From Cyprinodon diabolis (Eukaryota; Chordata; Actinopteri; Cyprinodontiformes; Cyprinodontidae), in NCBI GenBank assembly GCA_030533445.1, contig CM060072.1:13483875-13547874 (forward strand): a DNA stretch of 64,000 nt. The letters run 5' to 3'. Within the stretch, counting starts at the first letter, position 1; each line of letters starts with the position of its first letter. The translations under genes and the position numbers were made by a program. Shown piece after piece: positions 36,357 through 49,272 of this stretch. The notes beneath the pieces were generated by a model. It was given only the letters and a program-made list of their open reading frames with translations. It was not told the DNA's origin and did no database searches.

Positions 36357-37096
36357 GGCCGTTTCTCAATTCACAAGAATGTCAGTTTGTACTCGTATCC
36401 TCACCAAGTATGTTCTTGACAAGAACACAGAAAGTATGGACTTGGGGTGAATTTGAGGATGCAGCATAAATATGGGTTAATTGGAACAAGCGTACTCGAT
36501 ACGTCATCACACACTTGGCTCGTCTGGAGCTGCATTAGAAGTTTCTAGATAATAAATTCGTACTTTTTTCCATTTAGTGGGGGGAATAATAATTAACACA
36601 CACAAATCAAATGAACATTTTGTGAAATAAAACAAAAAATCACCTTCAGAGCCAGCAGTCTTTCACACACTGCTATGCCGAGAGAAGGCTGCTGCAGACG
36701 GGCTAATGTTAGCCCTGGCTGCGGTTAGCCGTCGGAGGTCCGCTGGTTGCCACGGTCCTCTCAACATCGGAACTTTATTTCTAAATTCCGCACTAAATCA
36801 GTAAATGTATCACTATACATATACACGCTTAAAAGAATAATGTTTTTGCCTCAAATTATCTTAAAACATACTTTTATTGACCAATGGCAACAAAAAAAAA
36901 TTACTTTTAACTTAATGCTCTGAGCTCAGTGATTGATCCACTGGAAGCTGCTGCCACCGCAGTGCATGCTGGGGCAGCTGCCAATCATGAGAACAGAAAA
37001 ATCTGCACTAATACATGCTGGGTAAAGAAGGAACGGTGAGAACAACATCCGGCGACGTTGTTCTCAGTCTTGTGTTCTTGTGAATTGGAACAGTAT
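36357..37096. mobile_element. Non-autonomous DNA transposon, TIR with CAATTCACAAGAA
   Basis: The left end reads GGCCGTTTCTCAATTCACAA. The inverted right end reads TACTGTTCCAATTCACAAGA. So about 20 bp of terminus is shared with a small indel. The interior has a GC-richer centre (36690-36760) and no transposase. The ends resemble fish Harbinger/ISL2EU-type MITEs; class is inference. Confidence 0.6.
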
Positions 37097-38049
37097 TAGG
37101 GCTGAGGCTAAGGAAGTTTCATGAGCACATGAGAACACCTAAATGTTCTTTTGTTTTACAGCCTTGGATGAAACCAGTTGGGATGAATTATTACATTTAT
37201 GTAGACATCTTACATCTAGCACTTTTGCACAATACTGTGAAAAAAAAATTCTTCCTAATTGATTGACTGTTAGGAGGAAATAGTCAGAGCTACTCATGGG
37301 TTAGGATTTTCATGCTAGTAAAGAGGAATTTAAAGGCCAGATGCATGTGGGACCTGGTTCATTTAAATAGCAGGTGTGAAACTATCCTGTTGTGCTTCAG
37401 CTCCATGCATTTCTACATTTAAAAGTACTTTAATCAAACTATTGCAATCACTCTTCCCCCACCCGTCAGAACCCGGGTGCCGCAGCCAATGCTGGCAGAG
37501 CCTCGGATGGCACGGCGCTGTTCTGTGTCCTGCCCTCAGCTCTCTTGCAGTGAATACTTGGCAGTGCTCGCAGTCTCAGCAGGTCAGCTGTTCCAGACCA
37601 GGAAGCCTCTCAGAGCATGAGCAGAAAAGTACACTTATGAAACACTCTTCTTAAGGAAGGGCAAGTGCGGGGGGTGTTTTTGGTTATGAGCAGCTAATGT
37701 GGGTTTTATATAACTCCTTCCCCCCTCTTTTGACTTCTACTTACATGTAGAAGAAATAATTTTCAATTATATCAAGTTATAATGGAATACAGTGAGGCGA
37801 AGGAGGGGAAGCAGGAGGATGGAGGGCGGAGGGAAGCTTTAAGATGCCTGTTTGGAAGCAGCAGGTAAACATTGTTGGTACACAGTGTTCAGAGGCCACA
37901 GGGAAGAAAGTTGGATCAGCCTTGGCAGCAAGTTACAATTTCACAGCTTGTTTGCTTTCTACAAACCTCCCTGGTGCTTCTGTTTGAAAAGAACAGAGAG
38001 GAAGTCTGGAGACCGATTAAACTCAGGAAAAGTTGTGCATGTTTAAGAC

Positions 38050-38301
38050 AGGGCTGAAACAATTAATCAAATTGATCGATTATAGAAACAATCACCAATA
38101 AATTTATAATCAATTGTTAACTTGAGTATAGAGACTATGCCCTATCCAGCACTCCTCATGTGATAAAGTTTTAGTTTCACCTGGTTTAATTTCTTAAAAG
38201 TCTTCTTTAAGGAACCTTTGGCTATCTGATCATAAATCAATTAATCGAAAAAATAATCAAGGGATTAATCAATTTACAAAATAATCGTTAGTTGCAGCCC
38301 T
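38050..38301. mobile_element. Small MITE, AGGGCTG ends, ATTAATCGATT-rich
   Basis: The left end is AGGGCTGAAACAATTAATC and the inverted right end is AGGGCTGCAACTAACGATT. The ends are dense in AATCGATTA-type words. It is about 250 bp, non-coding. A left half of a similar element lies at 56898. The target duplication is not clear. Confidence 0.65.
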
Positions 38302-38321
38302 AGTTAGTATAAGCTGAATGT

Positions 38322-38390
38322 AGGGCTGGGCAATTATTTGATTTTATCAACTGATCAATTATCTGTTAATGGAAATGTATTTTTTGGAAA
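38322..38390. mobile_element. hAT-like MITE left-end fragment
   Basis: It begins TAGGGCTGGGCAATTATTTG, the same terminus type as 32922, and fades after about 70 bases with no right end. Confidence 0.4.
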
Positions 38391-39189
38391 ATACTTTTTT
38401 TCTCCACCAATGCTATCCTTGGGTTTCCATTTCTAAGAGTGACATCAGTTCATTACCTTTTGCTTTTAGATGTGGTGTCATAACTGGTAAACTAGCTCAC
38501 TGTGCGAAACCACTACCTGCAGACATTTAGGGTGTTATATTTTTTTGACGCATGATTCTTTTAAAGACATGTTTCACAGTTTAAGTTTCCTTTTCCCTTC
38601 AAAGTAAGGTAAACTCCCAGAGGAAATTATTTTAAAAAAGGCAGGCTGTGAAGATCGCATCTTCTATGTTTTTATGCCTTCATCTGAGTACTTTCAAAAA
38701 CTAATGCAGCTAAGGGTACAAATAAATTAACCTTGAGCATTTAAGAGTTTACCAGATAATTCAGGCAGTTTAAGGTGTCAACTCAAATCCAAAGCCATGG
38801 GGTTTTTTATTTTCCTAAAAACAAAACCTTGAAATCCACAACTTCTTTTTAGTAACTCTTTTTTTATTCCTAAAATCTTTTTCCTCTTTTTGGCAAAAAG
38901 CTGAATTTTTCAGTTCTGACCTCAAAAGATGAAGCTGTTGTAACATATATTACACAAACATGTGAATGGGGTTTAACATGTTACCCTGCACCTTTTCAAA
39001 GTGCCTCCTCCTTTTAGTTGCCAGCCTGTTCTTAGAAACATCATGATGTGTCATTCAGATTACTTTCTATAGTTCATTTTCAGTTCATCACACTAATCTG
39101 TCTTATGTCGATCCAATCCCATCAGCCCCGGTGTTGTACTCTTGCCCAGTTGCTCATCTGGCATTGAACCACCTGTTATGCAACGATAG

Positions 39190-39759
39190 ATGACGGGGTC
39201 AAAGAGAAGACAGAGGTTTGATAGAGTGTCAAACGCTGATGCTCTGCCTGATCTGTTATATGATCGCTCTTTTGCTTTCCCCTCACACATATTCTGCACT
39301 CCACTTATATCCCCATGTCAACTTTATAAGTGTGACATAGAGAGTGCAAGCCAGATAATCTCCTACAAGTGTAAAGGTATGCAGTGCCTCCCTGCACACT
39401 TCGCAAACATTGCTGAAGAGGGTGGTTCTTGCTCCGGACCAGGCGTACTGAGTCTTACAGCAGACAGGCGCACCCTGTTGGATCAGCATCAACCTGGCTC
39501 AGAACACACAGCTCTGCTTCCAAACCTAATAACTGGCTCAAAATCCCTTCCTCTTAAGGCTGCTGCCTGCTTCCAAGATGCTTCAAGTTACTCGGAGGGC
39601 TCCGAGACAATTTCTTTTTTTGTTATACAGTCAATAGTTACTATTATGTCTCAACACTCTACAGGCACTTTGATTGTTTTACCAGCTGTTCAGGTCTCTG
39701 TCGTACATTCAAAACCGACTGGGAAGTCGTTCGAGATTTACTCCAGATGTGAGGGGTAA
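39190..39759 (+). other. Unexplained 189-codon open frame in intron
   Basis: ATG to TAA, 189 codons, the longest low-repeat open frame in the last intron. It starts MTGSKRRQRFDRVSNADALP and ends KSFEIYSRCEG. No domain, signal peptide or convincing membrane segment, and no family I recognise. The region is somewhat less AT-rich than its flanks, which favours long chance frames. There are no clear splice borders or promoter. It may be chance or an unrecognised repeat. Confidence 0.2.
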
Positions 39760-40167
39760 TGTGACCTCCTGAGGGAAGCAGTCTGGTCTGTTCTACAGCT
39801 CTGCACTGTGTATAATAAGCTGTATTCTAGATTAATTTTCACTTGTGCATTGGGAGCTTACAACCTCTCTGCTGCAGGACTGAAGCATATGATCCTGCTT
39901 GCAGGTGTGTTCTTAAGAGATGCTTCCCATACGTTGGAAAGCCTCAGAATTATTGCACTCCAAGATATATAGACTTCAAACATGTTCAGGTTCGAACAAT
40001 GACTGCTCTGTCTTTGCAAATCAAATTGTGAAATGTTTGTATACTTTCCCTTACGCTGATGCTGAAATGTTTATTTTATCAACGTTATTGATGAAACTGT
40101 AAATCTCATCTTGTACCATGCTATCGGTGAATACTCAATTCTGACTGGCTGCAGGGTGTCTGTTTAG

Positions 40168-41361
40168 TAGGGGTGTAAATCACATCCATCATGGCGATTC
40201 GATTCAGTATCGATTTCCTGACCCAACGATTCGATTATTTTCGATACTCAAGAATACACCACGATTCGATTCAATTAATCGATTAATTTTTTTTTTTTAT
40301 TATAATTTTTTTTTTTTTACACCTTACAGGCTAAACAAAGTTTCAAGTTTGAAATAAATCAATGAAAGCTGTAATATCATTATGCATGTTCTTTAGAAAC
40401 AACAGCAAATAACAGAAGTAGAAAAGTTGCATCAAAAAATACTGCAAAAATACTGCACAATATCAGTGTAATGAGTTCAACGCAGTACCTCGGCTCCAGA
40501 GAAACTGTCCAACATATTTTTTTAGAATGTAATAAATATACTCAGGAAAGAGAGATGTTGCGTAGAGAGTTAGACAGGAATAAAAATAAACTAGATATAA
40601 GGGAATTGTTTGAAAGGTCATCTGGGGATGTAGTTTTTGGTAGTATTTTTAATTTTCTAAGAAGAACGGGTATTTTAGGGAGAATATAATAGTTTGTCTG
40701 GTCCATACTCCATTCTGGAAGGTGGCGGTAATGCACCTATAAGTTGTTTGCCAACCGCCATTAAAAAAAAGAAGAAGAAGAAGAAGGCTCCAGAGTGTCG
40801 ACGTCACCGCCCCCTTGAGAGACGCTCCGCTGCACCTCTCCCAGATTGTAGCAAACAGTGCACCAGACAGGAGGCCGGCTTGTTTTGTTTTTATGACCGA
40901 AATTGCGGAAAACAACTCGTGAAGTTTGACCCGCTAGAAGAGCGAGGTGCGCGAGAACGCTGGGACCCTTTTTCCAGCTGAATCTCCGCTCTTTTTGGCC
41001 CTCATGTCCCTCCGTCGTCGGACTAAACTCGTCCCCACTTCCTTACCGCCTCGGCCGTATCTAGACCCACAGTGTGTAGCTCAGACCACGCTTCAATACT
41101 GAGCATAATTTAAAAATGTCTGTGTGAAGCTTGCTGCAACAAACTGCTGTAAGAGTATAACCAGGAAGCGCGGTAGGAGGGCAAAATAGGTTTAGGTGCA
41201 CCGCAGCACGGGAGGGAGAATTACGCCCAGGAGCAAATGGATAAAAATAGACCGGAGGAAAAAAAAACATGAATGATTATCTTGCGGACCGTGTCGATGC
41301 ATCGGATCGTCGGCTTTTGGATCGATGCATCCATACAAAACGATTATTATTTACACCCCTA
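40168..41361. mobile_element. hAT-type element with 8-bp duplication CTGTTTAG
   Basis: The left terminus is TAGGGGTGTAAATCACATCC and the inverted right terminus is TAGGGGTGTAAATAATAATC. A perfect 8-bp duplication CTGTTTAG at 40160-40167 and 41362-41369 fits the hAT nTnnnnAn preference. Subterminal GATTCGATT/ATCGATGCATC palindromes are typical. The CpG-rich interior at 40790-41060 looks like the promoter region of a hAT gene, but no transposase domain remains. A LINE fragment sits inside it. Confidence 0.88.
40502..40786 (+). mobile_element. 5'-truncated non-LTR retrotransposon inserted in the hAT element
   Basis: A frame ending at 40689 reads ETVQHIFLECNKYTQEREML... and closes with FNFLRRTGILGRI, the C-terminal tail of a non-LTR (I-like) polyprotein after its RNase H region. 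About 70 bp of 3' UTR follow (GGTGGCGGTAATGCACCTAT), then an A-run and a GAA tandem tail. A 9-bp target duplication GCTCCAGAG flanks it at 40493-40501 and 40787-40795. The clade name (I/Nimb-like) is inference from the GAA tail and text. Confidence 0.75.
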
Positions 41362-41707
41362 CTGTTTAGTGATATAGGATGCCTATAAAAAAACTTCTGT
41401 AAAAATAACCTGATTGTTCTGTAATAGCTAATTGTTATTGTACTAGCTCCTCTGAAATTATAATTTGCATGACATCCTTCTTGTGGAATAAAAAATATAA
41501 TTTTAATGATAAATAAAACATCAATGTATTACAGATTAATTGAATATTTATTACTTTCAGAAGTGACCATGGTAAAAGAGAGATAACCTATCAAAGTGTC
41601 TGTTATTATAAATGAATAGACTTAGCAGAGGTAATGTTTCTCCTCCAGATTGTCAATTAATTTAATAGGTTGATAAGTTAATGGACAACTCATGCATTAT
41701 TCCATTC

Positions 41708-42000
41708 AATTTAGTTTGACTTTATAGCGCCAATTTACATCATCTCATCGCACTTTACAAAGACAAAACAGTCAGATTATTTAAGTTTCTGTAAAGGAAA
41801 ACCAGCTAATTGAGTCACTGGATGAGAATGCAGCATCCATATTCGCTTGTATTTCGTTGTTGACTCTTCAGCCACCCTTGTGATGAGCACGCATGGAGTA
41901 ACAGTGGAAAGCAAAAACTCCCTTTTAACAAAACCTACAGCAGAACAAGGCTCAATGTGAGCGGCCATCTGCTGTGGCCAACTGGGGTTGCAGGTGACAG
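41708..42000. repeat. Dispersed fish repeat (TATAGCGCCAATT family)
   Basis: It contains TTATAGCGCCAATTTACAT, GCACTTTACAAAGACAAAAC, GGAGTAACAGTGGAAAGCAA, AACTCCCTTTTAACAAAACC and GCGGCCATCTGCTG, in the order known from an abundant teleost interspersed repeat. Class and exact ends uncertain. No coding sequence. Confidence 0.5.
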
Positions 42001-45000
42001 AAACAGGCATACAGATAGAAGCAGAGATACAAAGGTAACTGTTAACTAGCTCTTAACAGGTGGATCCAAGCCAGCTCCAATGTGAGAGGATGACACGGAG
42101 AACAAACATTTAGCCACAGTAAAAGAAACAGGACTACACTGAAAAACAGGCCAAGCTCCAATATCTATAAACAGTGATGCTGATGGTAGCAGCATAGCTG
42201 ATATCTCTCTTCAGGATGCTGTCACAACCAAACAGGAACAGACAGATAAAGCTAATATGACAAGAAAAAGCAGAGAGAGCATAAAGTTATGGGTTTAACT
42301 AACAAACTGCAGAATGTGAGAATGGAGATCGAATTAAGCGTTGGATGAGATGTGGCCTCTATGTCCTCCAGCAGCCTAAGCATATAGCAGTATAAATATG
42401 AAGATATCTTTGGGTAACCTAAATATTTTGGATGAGGTATGAGAAAGGTAGAGCCAATCCTTACATATTATCTTGTGAAATTTGGTTTAAAAATGGTACA
42501 TTTTGTAATGTTGCAGCCACAAAGTAGTGGATAATTAAGAGGAAGAAAAATCATACATAATGTTTAAACATATCTTACAAATAAATTGGGAAAAGGTTTG
42601 ATGTGCTTTTTTCCCCAGACCCTTTTACTTTGATGGCCAAACATAAAACGCAGTTTAACTAGTTTAGAGCTCATAGCTAGGTCTATTGGACATTTGAGAA
42701 AAAAATATTAACACAGAGGAACCAGCCAGATAGGTCTGTACATTATCAGCAGAGTCAGCTTATAAAGCAAAAACTCTGACTTTTATTATCTCACATAGAT
42801 TTTTTCACTCAATTATTTTAAATAGAAAATCTAACCCTAAAAAGTAATGCCAATCAGCACACAATCGTACCCTGCTTTGTGTTGCTATATCACAACACAT
42901 TGTATAGATGTTTGTGGTTATGTGTCAAAATGTGTAAAGTTTCAATAGGTATGAACATTATTGCAAAGCAGCATATATATTTAGTGTAATATAAGTAAGA
43001 AAAGGCAAAAAAGGACAAAGCTGTTTGATGTCTTCTGTTCCTACAGAAGTTGTGTTCTTGATCTCCAGCACCAACCTGCAGGCCTCAGACTGGTTCTTTG
43101 TAGAAGTCAATCTGCAGTTTAAGTGATTAAACTTTACATAAGTAAAAAAATATATTGGAAAGGTGAGAAGGCTCCTTTTCTCCTCTCTTTGATCTGCTTA
43201 CACGTCTTGCTGCCTCAATCTGTGCAAGCTAAAGGCAAGCACAGGCTTTGCACCTTCACGTAGCCTCAAGCTCCATTTACTCTGCTAGAAACCTCCTGTT
43301 GAGATCCTCTGCTGTTTAAAATGCTGCATGCCAAGCTCGATGTGGAACTGAGCCTTAAGGCGACAAAGTGCACAGAGAGCTGATCCTTTTGCTCAGGCCT
43401 TTGATTCTGCTGTGCCACAAGGTCACAGAGCTGCCTTCCAGGTTACAAGGGGAGATCAGAAACATTTAATTATGCCAACTACACGCAATTTGGGAATTCA
43501 GAGGGAGAACGACATCTATAACTTCCTTCATACCAGGAACAAGACAAAGATGCAAATATGTGTTTTTGTTCCCAGAATTCATGGATTTTGTGGAGAAAAT
43601 ATGAAAAAATTTCCAAGAAAATAAATTAAGATAATAAGCTTTGCCCTGCTATCCTTTAAAACATTGTTTGCATTTATGAAAAATTTTCCTGCAATTTTTT
43701 AAATAGAGTGGACATTTTTCAATAAAATCTAATGTGAGAAAATATATTTCCCTCCATGCAAATGTGGGCTCTACTAAATATTTAATTTTAATCTATTTCA
43801 ATATAAAAAAAAGATTAAATCAAAAATGCATGATTGCCCTTATATATAAAAAAAAGCTATCCAAATTTACATAGCCCTATGTGCAAAAACTCATTGCTCC
43901 CTAAACCTAATATCTGCCTACAGAGGAAGTTGATTCTGGCCTCTTGTATCTAAAACTCATTCTTCCACTCTTGATCCAGATTATGACTTTAGATGAGGGT
44001 CAGAACTTAAACGGATGGGTAAATAAGTTCTTCTTCACCAAAGAGTCCTCTGCATCACAGCACACAAAGCAGAGGGCACTTAAACATCCTGACAGAGACG
44101 GTCTGTCCCCAGTGACGCTCATCTTAGCCCCATTATACTCAGCTGGTACCACTCTTGTTCAACTCTAAGGTTTTGGTCTGAGTGGAGGTCGGTCAGTTCA
44201 AAGTTTTAAAAATAATGTGAGCTGGACTAATGAATAATGATGCTCTAAGGTAAGATAATTTTCACCTGAAATTTGGTTCCTTCCTAGAAGAATTCATCTT
44301 AGAACTACTTCAAAAATTGACAAAAACAATCTGAAATTGTCCACTGGTGATAAAGTCCTGCTTCTAAGGCTGGATTTAGCTACAAGCTTTTTTCTCCTAA
44401 AATCTTTTTATAATTATACGTTTCTTTACACAGTAATGATCTATGTTGACCAAAAATAATTTCAGCATTTGTAGCCAATCCACTTTATCAGGATGGCTGT
44501 AAATTGGAAGGTCACTTCATGTTTGGCTTTACTTCCAATTCCTGTTAACTTTAATACAAAACAAATGGTATGATTATCTTTAAAAATAGCAAAATATTAT
44601 TATCTGTAGCTTTTCTATTAATTTATTCATTTATTTTATACAGTGAGAATTATCAGTAATAAACTTAAGTTCATGGTAGCTTTAAGGTGGCTTCCTAAAA
44701 ATGTTATTAACTTCATTTGTTAAATATTATTTCTAGCTACACAAAGATAGTGAATTCCCACTATGGATTGTGTGATTTTTCTCGGTTGCTAAACCTTCTA
44801 TATGCAGTCAGGGTTCTTTTCCATCCTGTCCTCAGGCTAACAGCATGAAGCTAAATTATCAGCTTCTAGCATAACTCCTCTGAATCTTTGACCAAACCAC
44901 ACTTAAGCTGCTCTGAGAAGATTGAAGACATGGATATAAATACAAAACATAGCATTTAACTTGGGCTTCCTCTACAGCAGAGGATGCTTTAAAGCTTAAA

Positions 45001-47297
45001 TTTTGCATCACTGAAGTTCCTCGGTGTTGGTACTCAAATTGAACTCTTCAGAAGCCTTAAAATCAATTGTTATGGAGACCTTGTGTCCCCAGATTATTAT
45101 AACTTCTTATAAGTAAGACTGAAAGAATGTGTACATTTTGCATTTAGGAGAAAAATCCTCCTCTGCCTAAATATGGTCAATCCAGGACAGCTCAACTGAA
45201 ATGGCTTTGACTTCACAATATTCAAATTCTGCAAAAAGAGAAAATGATTTACCTTATTCTTAATCAGTTAATCTAAGAAATAGATACATTTGTTAGCAAG
45301 TATTCATTAGGGGAAGTCCTGGTTGTAATAATAGCAGAATTTTATTTAAGTAATTTTCTTATATAATCTATCTTAAGCCAATAATAGCATAAGCTAGCCA
45401 TACTACACTACACTAGGAAGCAGAAAAAACAGCCACTTGCAACTTTTTCAAAGCCTCTTTGCACATGCACAACCAGATATACATCCAGATTTCAATAACT
45501 AATGTAATTATGATACTAAAAGTACTTATTTCTATACTAAACTCACTAAAGAATGCTGTGCACATCTTTAAAACATTTTTATGACTTTTCTGAAAGAATT
45601 TGATGCTTTTTACATTTTCTCCGTTAAACTGCTTTCTTTAAAGTCATAATCAGACATGCTCAGAGCAGTCCGGGAAAATATGATTAAACCATGTTTATCT
45701 AAATTTTAGTTGTTTCTTTCTTTTGGTTATGCACCATATATCATAATGTTAACAAAAAGGAAAACGTAAAACTCAAAAATACTACCTTTATGTTTTAATC
45801 CAAAGCCGAAAAAGTTAGCTCCTGGAAGTAGCGGAGGATCCTATTTCCGGTACAGATCGGGCACAGACAAGTGATAAAACAGGAAGGAGTTTAGGGCATT
45901 TATTTTCTCAGGAAATATATCATTAACCTTTAACGCATTATATTTTAGTACACTTACCATATTTGAAGAGTGAAAAACATAATTAAGGTCTTTTTTACAA
46001 AATAAAATCAAGGGTGACCCGGATGTATATCATGTTACGTATGTGCAATTAAGCTGATGTTACGGATCGTGCTTCCGGGAAGGATCCGGGAGTGATACTG
46101 ACAATCTGCTGATAGTGGTGATATTTAAATACAAGATCTCTCTAGATGTTTACATTTATGAACCATCACCCGTAGGGGCTGCTGCTCGCTTGCAACATTT
46201 TTCCCGAGCCGATCTGTCCACCTCGTTAGAAATTTCCTTGGTGTGTGTGTGGGGGGGGATCTATCTGCATGGAGGCATGTGGCTGCAAAAAAATTATAGT
46301 GTCAATAAATGCATTATATATCAGGATTGATTGCAGTATGTTTTTTGTTTTCTATTACATTTTGGCTTGGTGATCAAAGCTGGTGTCATGTTAGAGAAAT
46401 GGTAGAATAATATATCTATAGTATAAAGGAGTCACCATAATAGCATAATAGTATCCACGTAGATATCAGCCAAACTTTTGATGCTAGTGTACCCCTAGTG
46501 CCTTTAAGTATTATGTTAAACATGGGATTTTTTTTTTACTCCAGTGAATAAATATGTCCCATCTAAATGTTGAATTATTCTTAATGTTTAATTTTGAAAT
46601 TATTCCATTAATTTAAATTCTAAGTTAATCTTTAAGGCATTCTGGATCTTTTATAAAGTTTTAACAATGTTTATGGTGGGTTTTCTCTAATTGCACTCTT
46701 CCCTATGAGTTTTAAGCACTTATGGATGATGTTTTATGGCAGAGTTCAGGATTGTTTGGATGAACTCTAGAGGAAAAATAACCTCTGCAGACAGATTTGG
46801 TCTCTTTTTATTGTTATTTTCACTTTTACTTTGAGGGTCAAACTGATATTTGTCCTGATAATTCCTGCCTGGCTGCTGCAGCCAAGTGGCTTGTCTTTTT
46901 CCAGGCGGTGTAAAAAGGCAGACCAGGCGACATTTCATCCAAAGTGCTGTCAAATGCTATGTTTCAGCCCTAGACCTTAATAGCTGTAAAACTTTTGTTT
47001 AGAAGCTTTTAATTTCCATTGAATCTCATTCTCATCGTTACTCTTTGGTCTCTTTGACCAAATCCTTTTTCCAGTCCAAATTTGTACACCTGCTTCAGGA
47101 TTTTTTTATGTCTTGTGATTTCTTTCTCCTTCATCACTCTATTTTCTCTCCACCTCCTCCCCTCTGGATATCCTCACAATACCGTTGCCATTCTGATATG
47201 AGCTCTTCTGGATGAAATAAATATGAGGCAAGAGAGGCATAAATATTTATAGCCGCTCTTCCTGCATAATTCTGCACGGCAGTGTGTTGTTGCACTT

Positions 47298-47351
47298 TGT
47301 GTGTGTGCCTACATAGATGGAGTGTGTGTGTGTGTATGTGTGTGTGTGTGT
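47298..47351. repeat. (GT)n microsatellite, interrupted
   Basis: GT runs at 47298-47307, 47323-47334 and 47339-47351, broken by short non-GT sequence including TATGT. Confidence 0.9.
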
Positions 47352-49040
47352 CGGGGTACATATTTTCAGACCCTTGGCCAGTGCAGGTGCCAAGGCTGCT
47401 GCAGAGATAAATAATTCAAGGGAAGTTAAACCTTGAATTCGCATCACTTTGAAAAGACAATAGAAGCAACATGGCAGAACATACAGCACACATGTGCTCC
47501 TCAGACTTGCAGAAATAAATGCACCCTTTTACCTTCACGTTTGACACAGATGGCCACTCATATAAGAGCCATGTATTAAAAACGGAATGTGTCAACAAGA
47601 ATATTCATACATTTCAATGCATGAAAAGTCTAATGAAAGTAGGCCTACTAATGCAATGAAGTTGTATCTTTTACATATATGCATTAAGTTTAACTGTTTC
47701 CACTTATACATATAAAGCATTTATTGACCAGTTCCAGGCATCAGTCTCACTCACTCCTGCAGGCTCACTAGCTAAGTTACACACAGACAGGGGTGCATCA
47801 ATAACTAATGGGGGAGATGTAAGGGCCCTCCCCTCCTAGTTGACCTGGGCCTTTAATATTTTACAGACGAGTTTCAGAAACAGTACCAGCTGACACAGCT
47901 CAACCATAAAATCTCTCCACTGGACCTAACATCAAGTGCCCCCCTCCAAGGTCCAATTTAAAAATAATCTCTGAGAGTCTGTCAGTTCCTTCGATTTAAA
48001 GAGAGCTCTATATCTGTGTTAGAATAAAAGCTTTACTGCAGGGCTCGCCTAAAGATAAAGTCTTCATAAAGAAATGCAAAAGAAGTATTTAATGTACAGC
48101 TGTGAATGTAAGGCCCTACTATCTTTTTCAGATGAAATTTTTACATTCAGTCAGTCGACCTCTTAACATTGCCGCTTAAAGCTACAGATCAAATCAATTT
48201 TTAGACGATTTTCAGTCAATGATAGATTGCTAGAAAATAAGTTTTTAAATTATTATTTTACCTGTTAGGGATAAAAAAAATAACCTAACCACACTGTAAG
48301 AAAGTAATAAGCCCCTCTACCTACAACTGCTTGTCATACCTGGAACACCTGTTATCACTCTGAGAGATTTAGCCCACTCTGTGTAAAACTTTTGAAGATT
48401 ACAACAAGGCATCCTGTTCTAAAAAATGGATGGTCCCAGCATTGACACCATATCAACCAGGTCCTGAATACAGAGAGCAGCCCAACATTGTAACCCTACC
48501 GCCATGTTGGATCTGAATGGAGCAGGAAGCAGAGCTCCTTAACTTCAACTCAAAACTGAAAATATTACTATTTACTACAACTTTCCAACAATAGAAGATC
48601 GCATTAGCAATTTTGTAGTATTGTCTTTAGCTATTTACCCTAAATTAGCAATTGCATCTTTTTTTTTTATGCATAACTTTTACCATTATTGGGATTTATT
48701 TAATTTATTCAAGTACATTTTTTTTATTTGTTTGGTCATATTTTACTCTCCTAGAAAGTCCTTTAAAGGTTACCATTTTTATGAATGCTGCTATACAATA
48801 AATTAGCTTTCTTCTGTCTTCTTGGTTCAATTTCAAATGCAACAGAATGAAGAATTTTCATAAAGCTTTACTTCTGCCCTGTCAGTTCTTAATATCAAGA
48901 TGTTTTATCAAATGTGTTTCTTTTATTCTTTGGTTATATTGAGTCTCCTGTATGATTCCTCAATGCATTTTCAGAGTAATTTTGGTAGTTTAGATAGCAT
49001 AGATCTTTTTCCTAACACGATAAGCTGATATATTTTACAG

Positions 49041-49272
49041 GAGAGTGGTGATAGAGCATTGCGCTTGGGTCTGCGCTTGGAGGTTCTGAGTTCAAGTCTC
49101 ACACACTCCAACGTACTGCCATTCTGGGTCCCTGAGCAAGACCCTTAACCCCAGACTGCTCCCCAGGTGCTGCACAATGGCAGCCCACTGCTCCCCAAGG
49201 GGATGGGTTAAATGCAGAGAGTTAATTTCATTACTCTGTAATTGTGACAGTGTAATTACACTAAAAAGTTGG
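49041..49272 (+). repeat. tRNA-derived SINE, + strand
   Basis: The head, GAGTGGTGATAGAGCATTGC, is A-box-like, and GGTTCTGAGTTCAAGTCTC (49082-49100) is B-box-like. The body, CCTGAGCAAGACCCTTAACC, AGCCCACTGCTCCCC and GATGGGTTAAATGCAGAGAG, is shared with the minus-strand SINE at 15490-15669. It ends in GTGTAATTACACTAAAAAG, partly palindromic. It is not a functional tRNA. Confidence 0.8.

Noticed and set aside
40790..41060. CpG-rich stretch that looks like a promoter and first exon
   Set aside because: It lies wholly inside a hAT element bounded by an 8-bp duplication, so it is better explained as part of that transposon.
49041..49110. Possible tRNA gene from A-box and B-box sequences
   Set aside because: No cloverleaf with a proper acceptor stem. 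The sequence continues into a SINE body shared with another copy, so it is a retroposon. The same holds for 15603-15663 and 33314.
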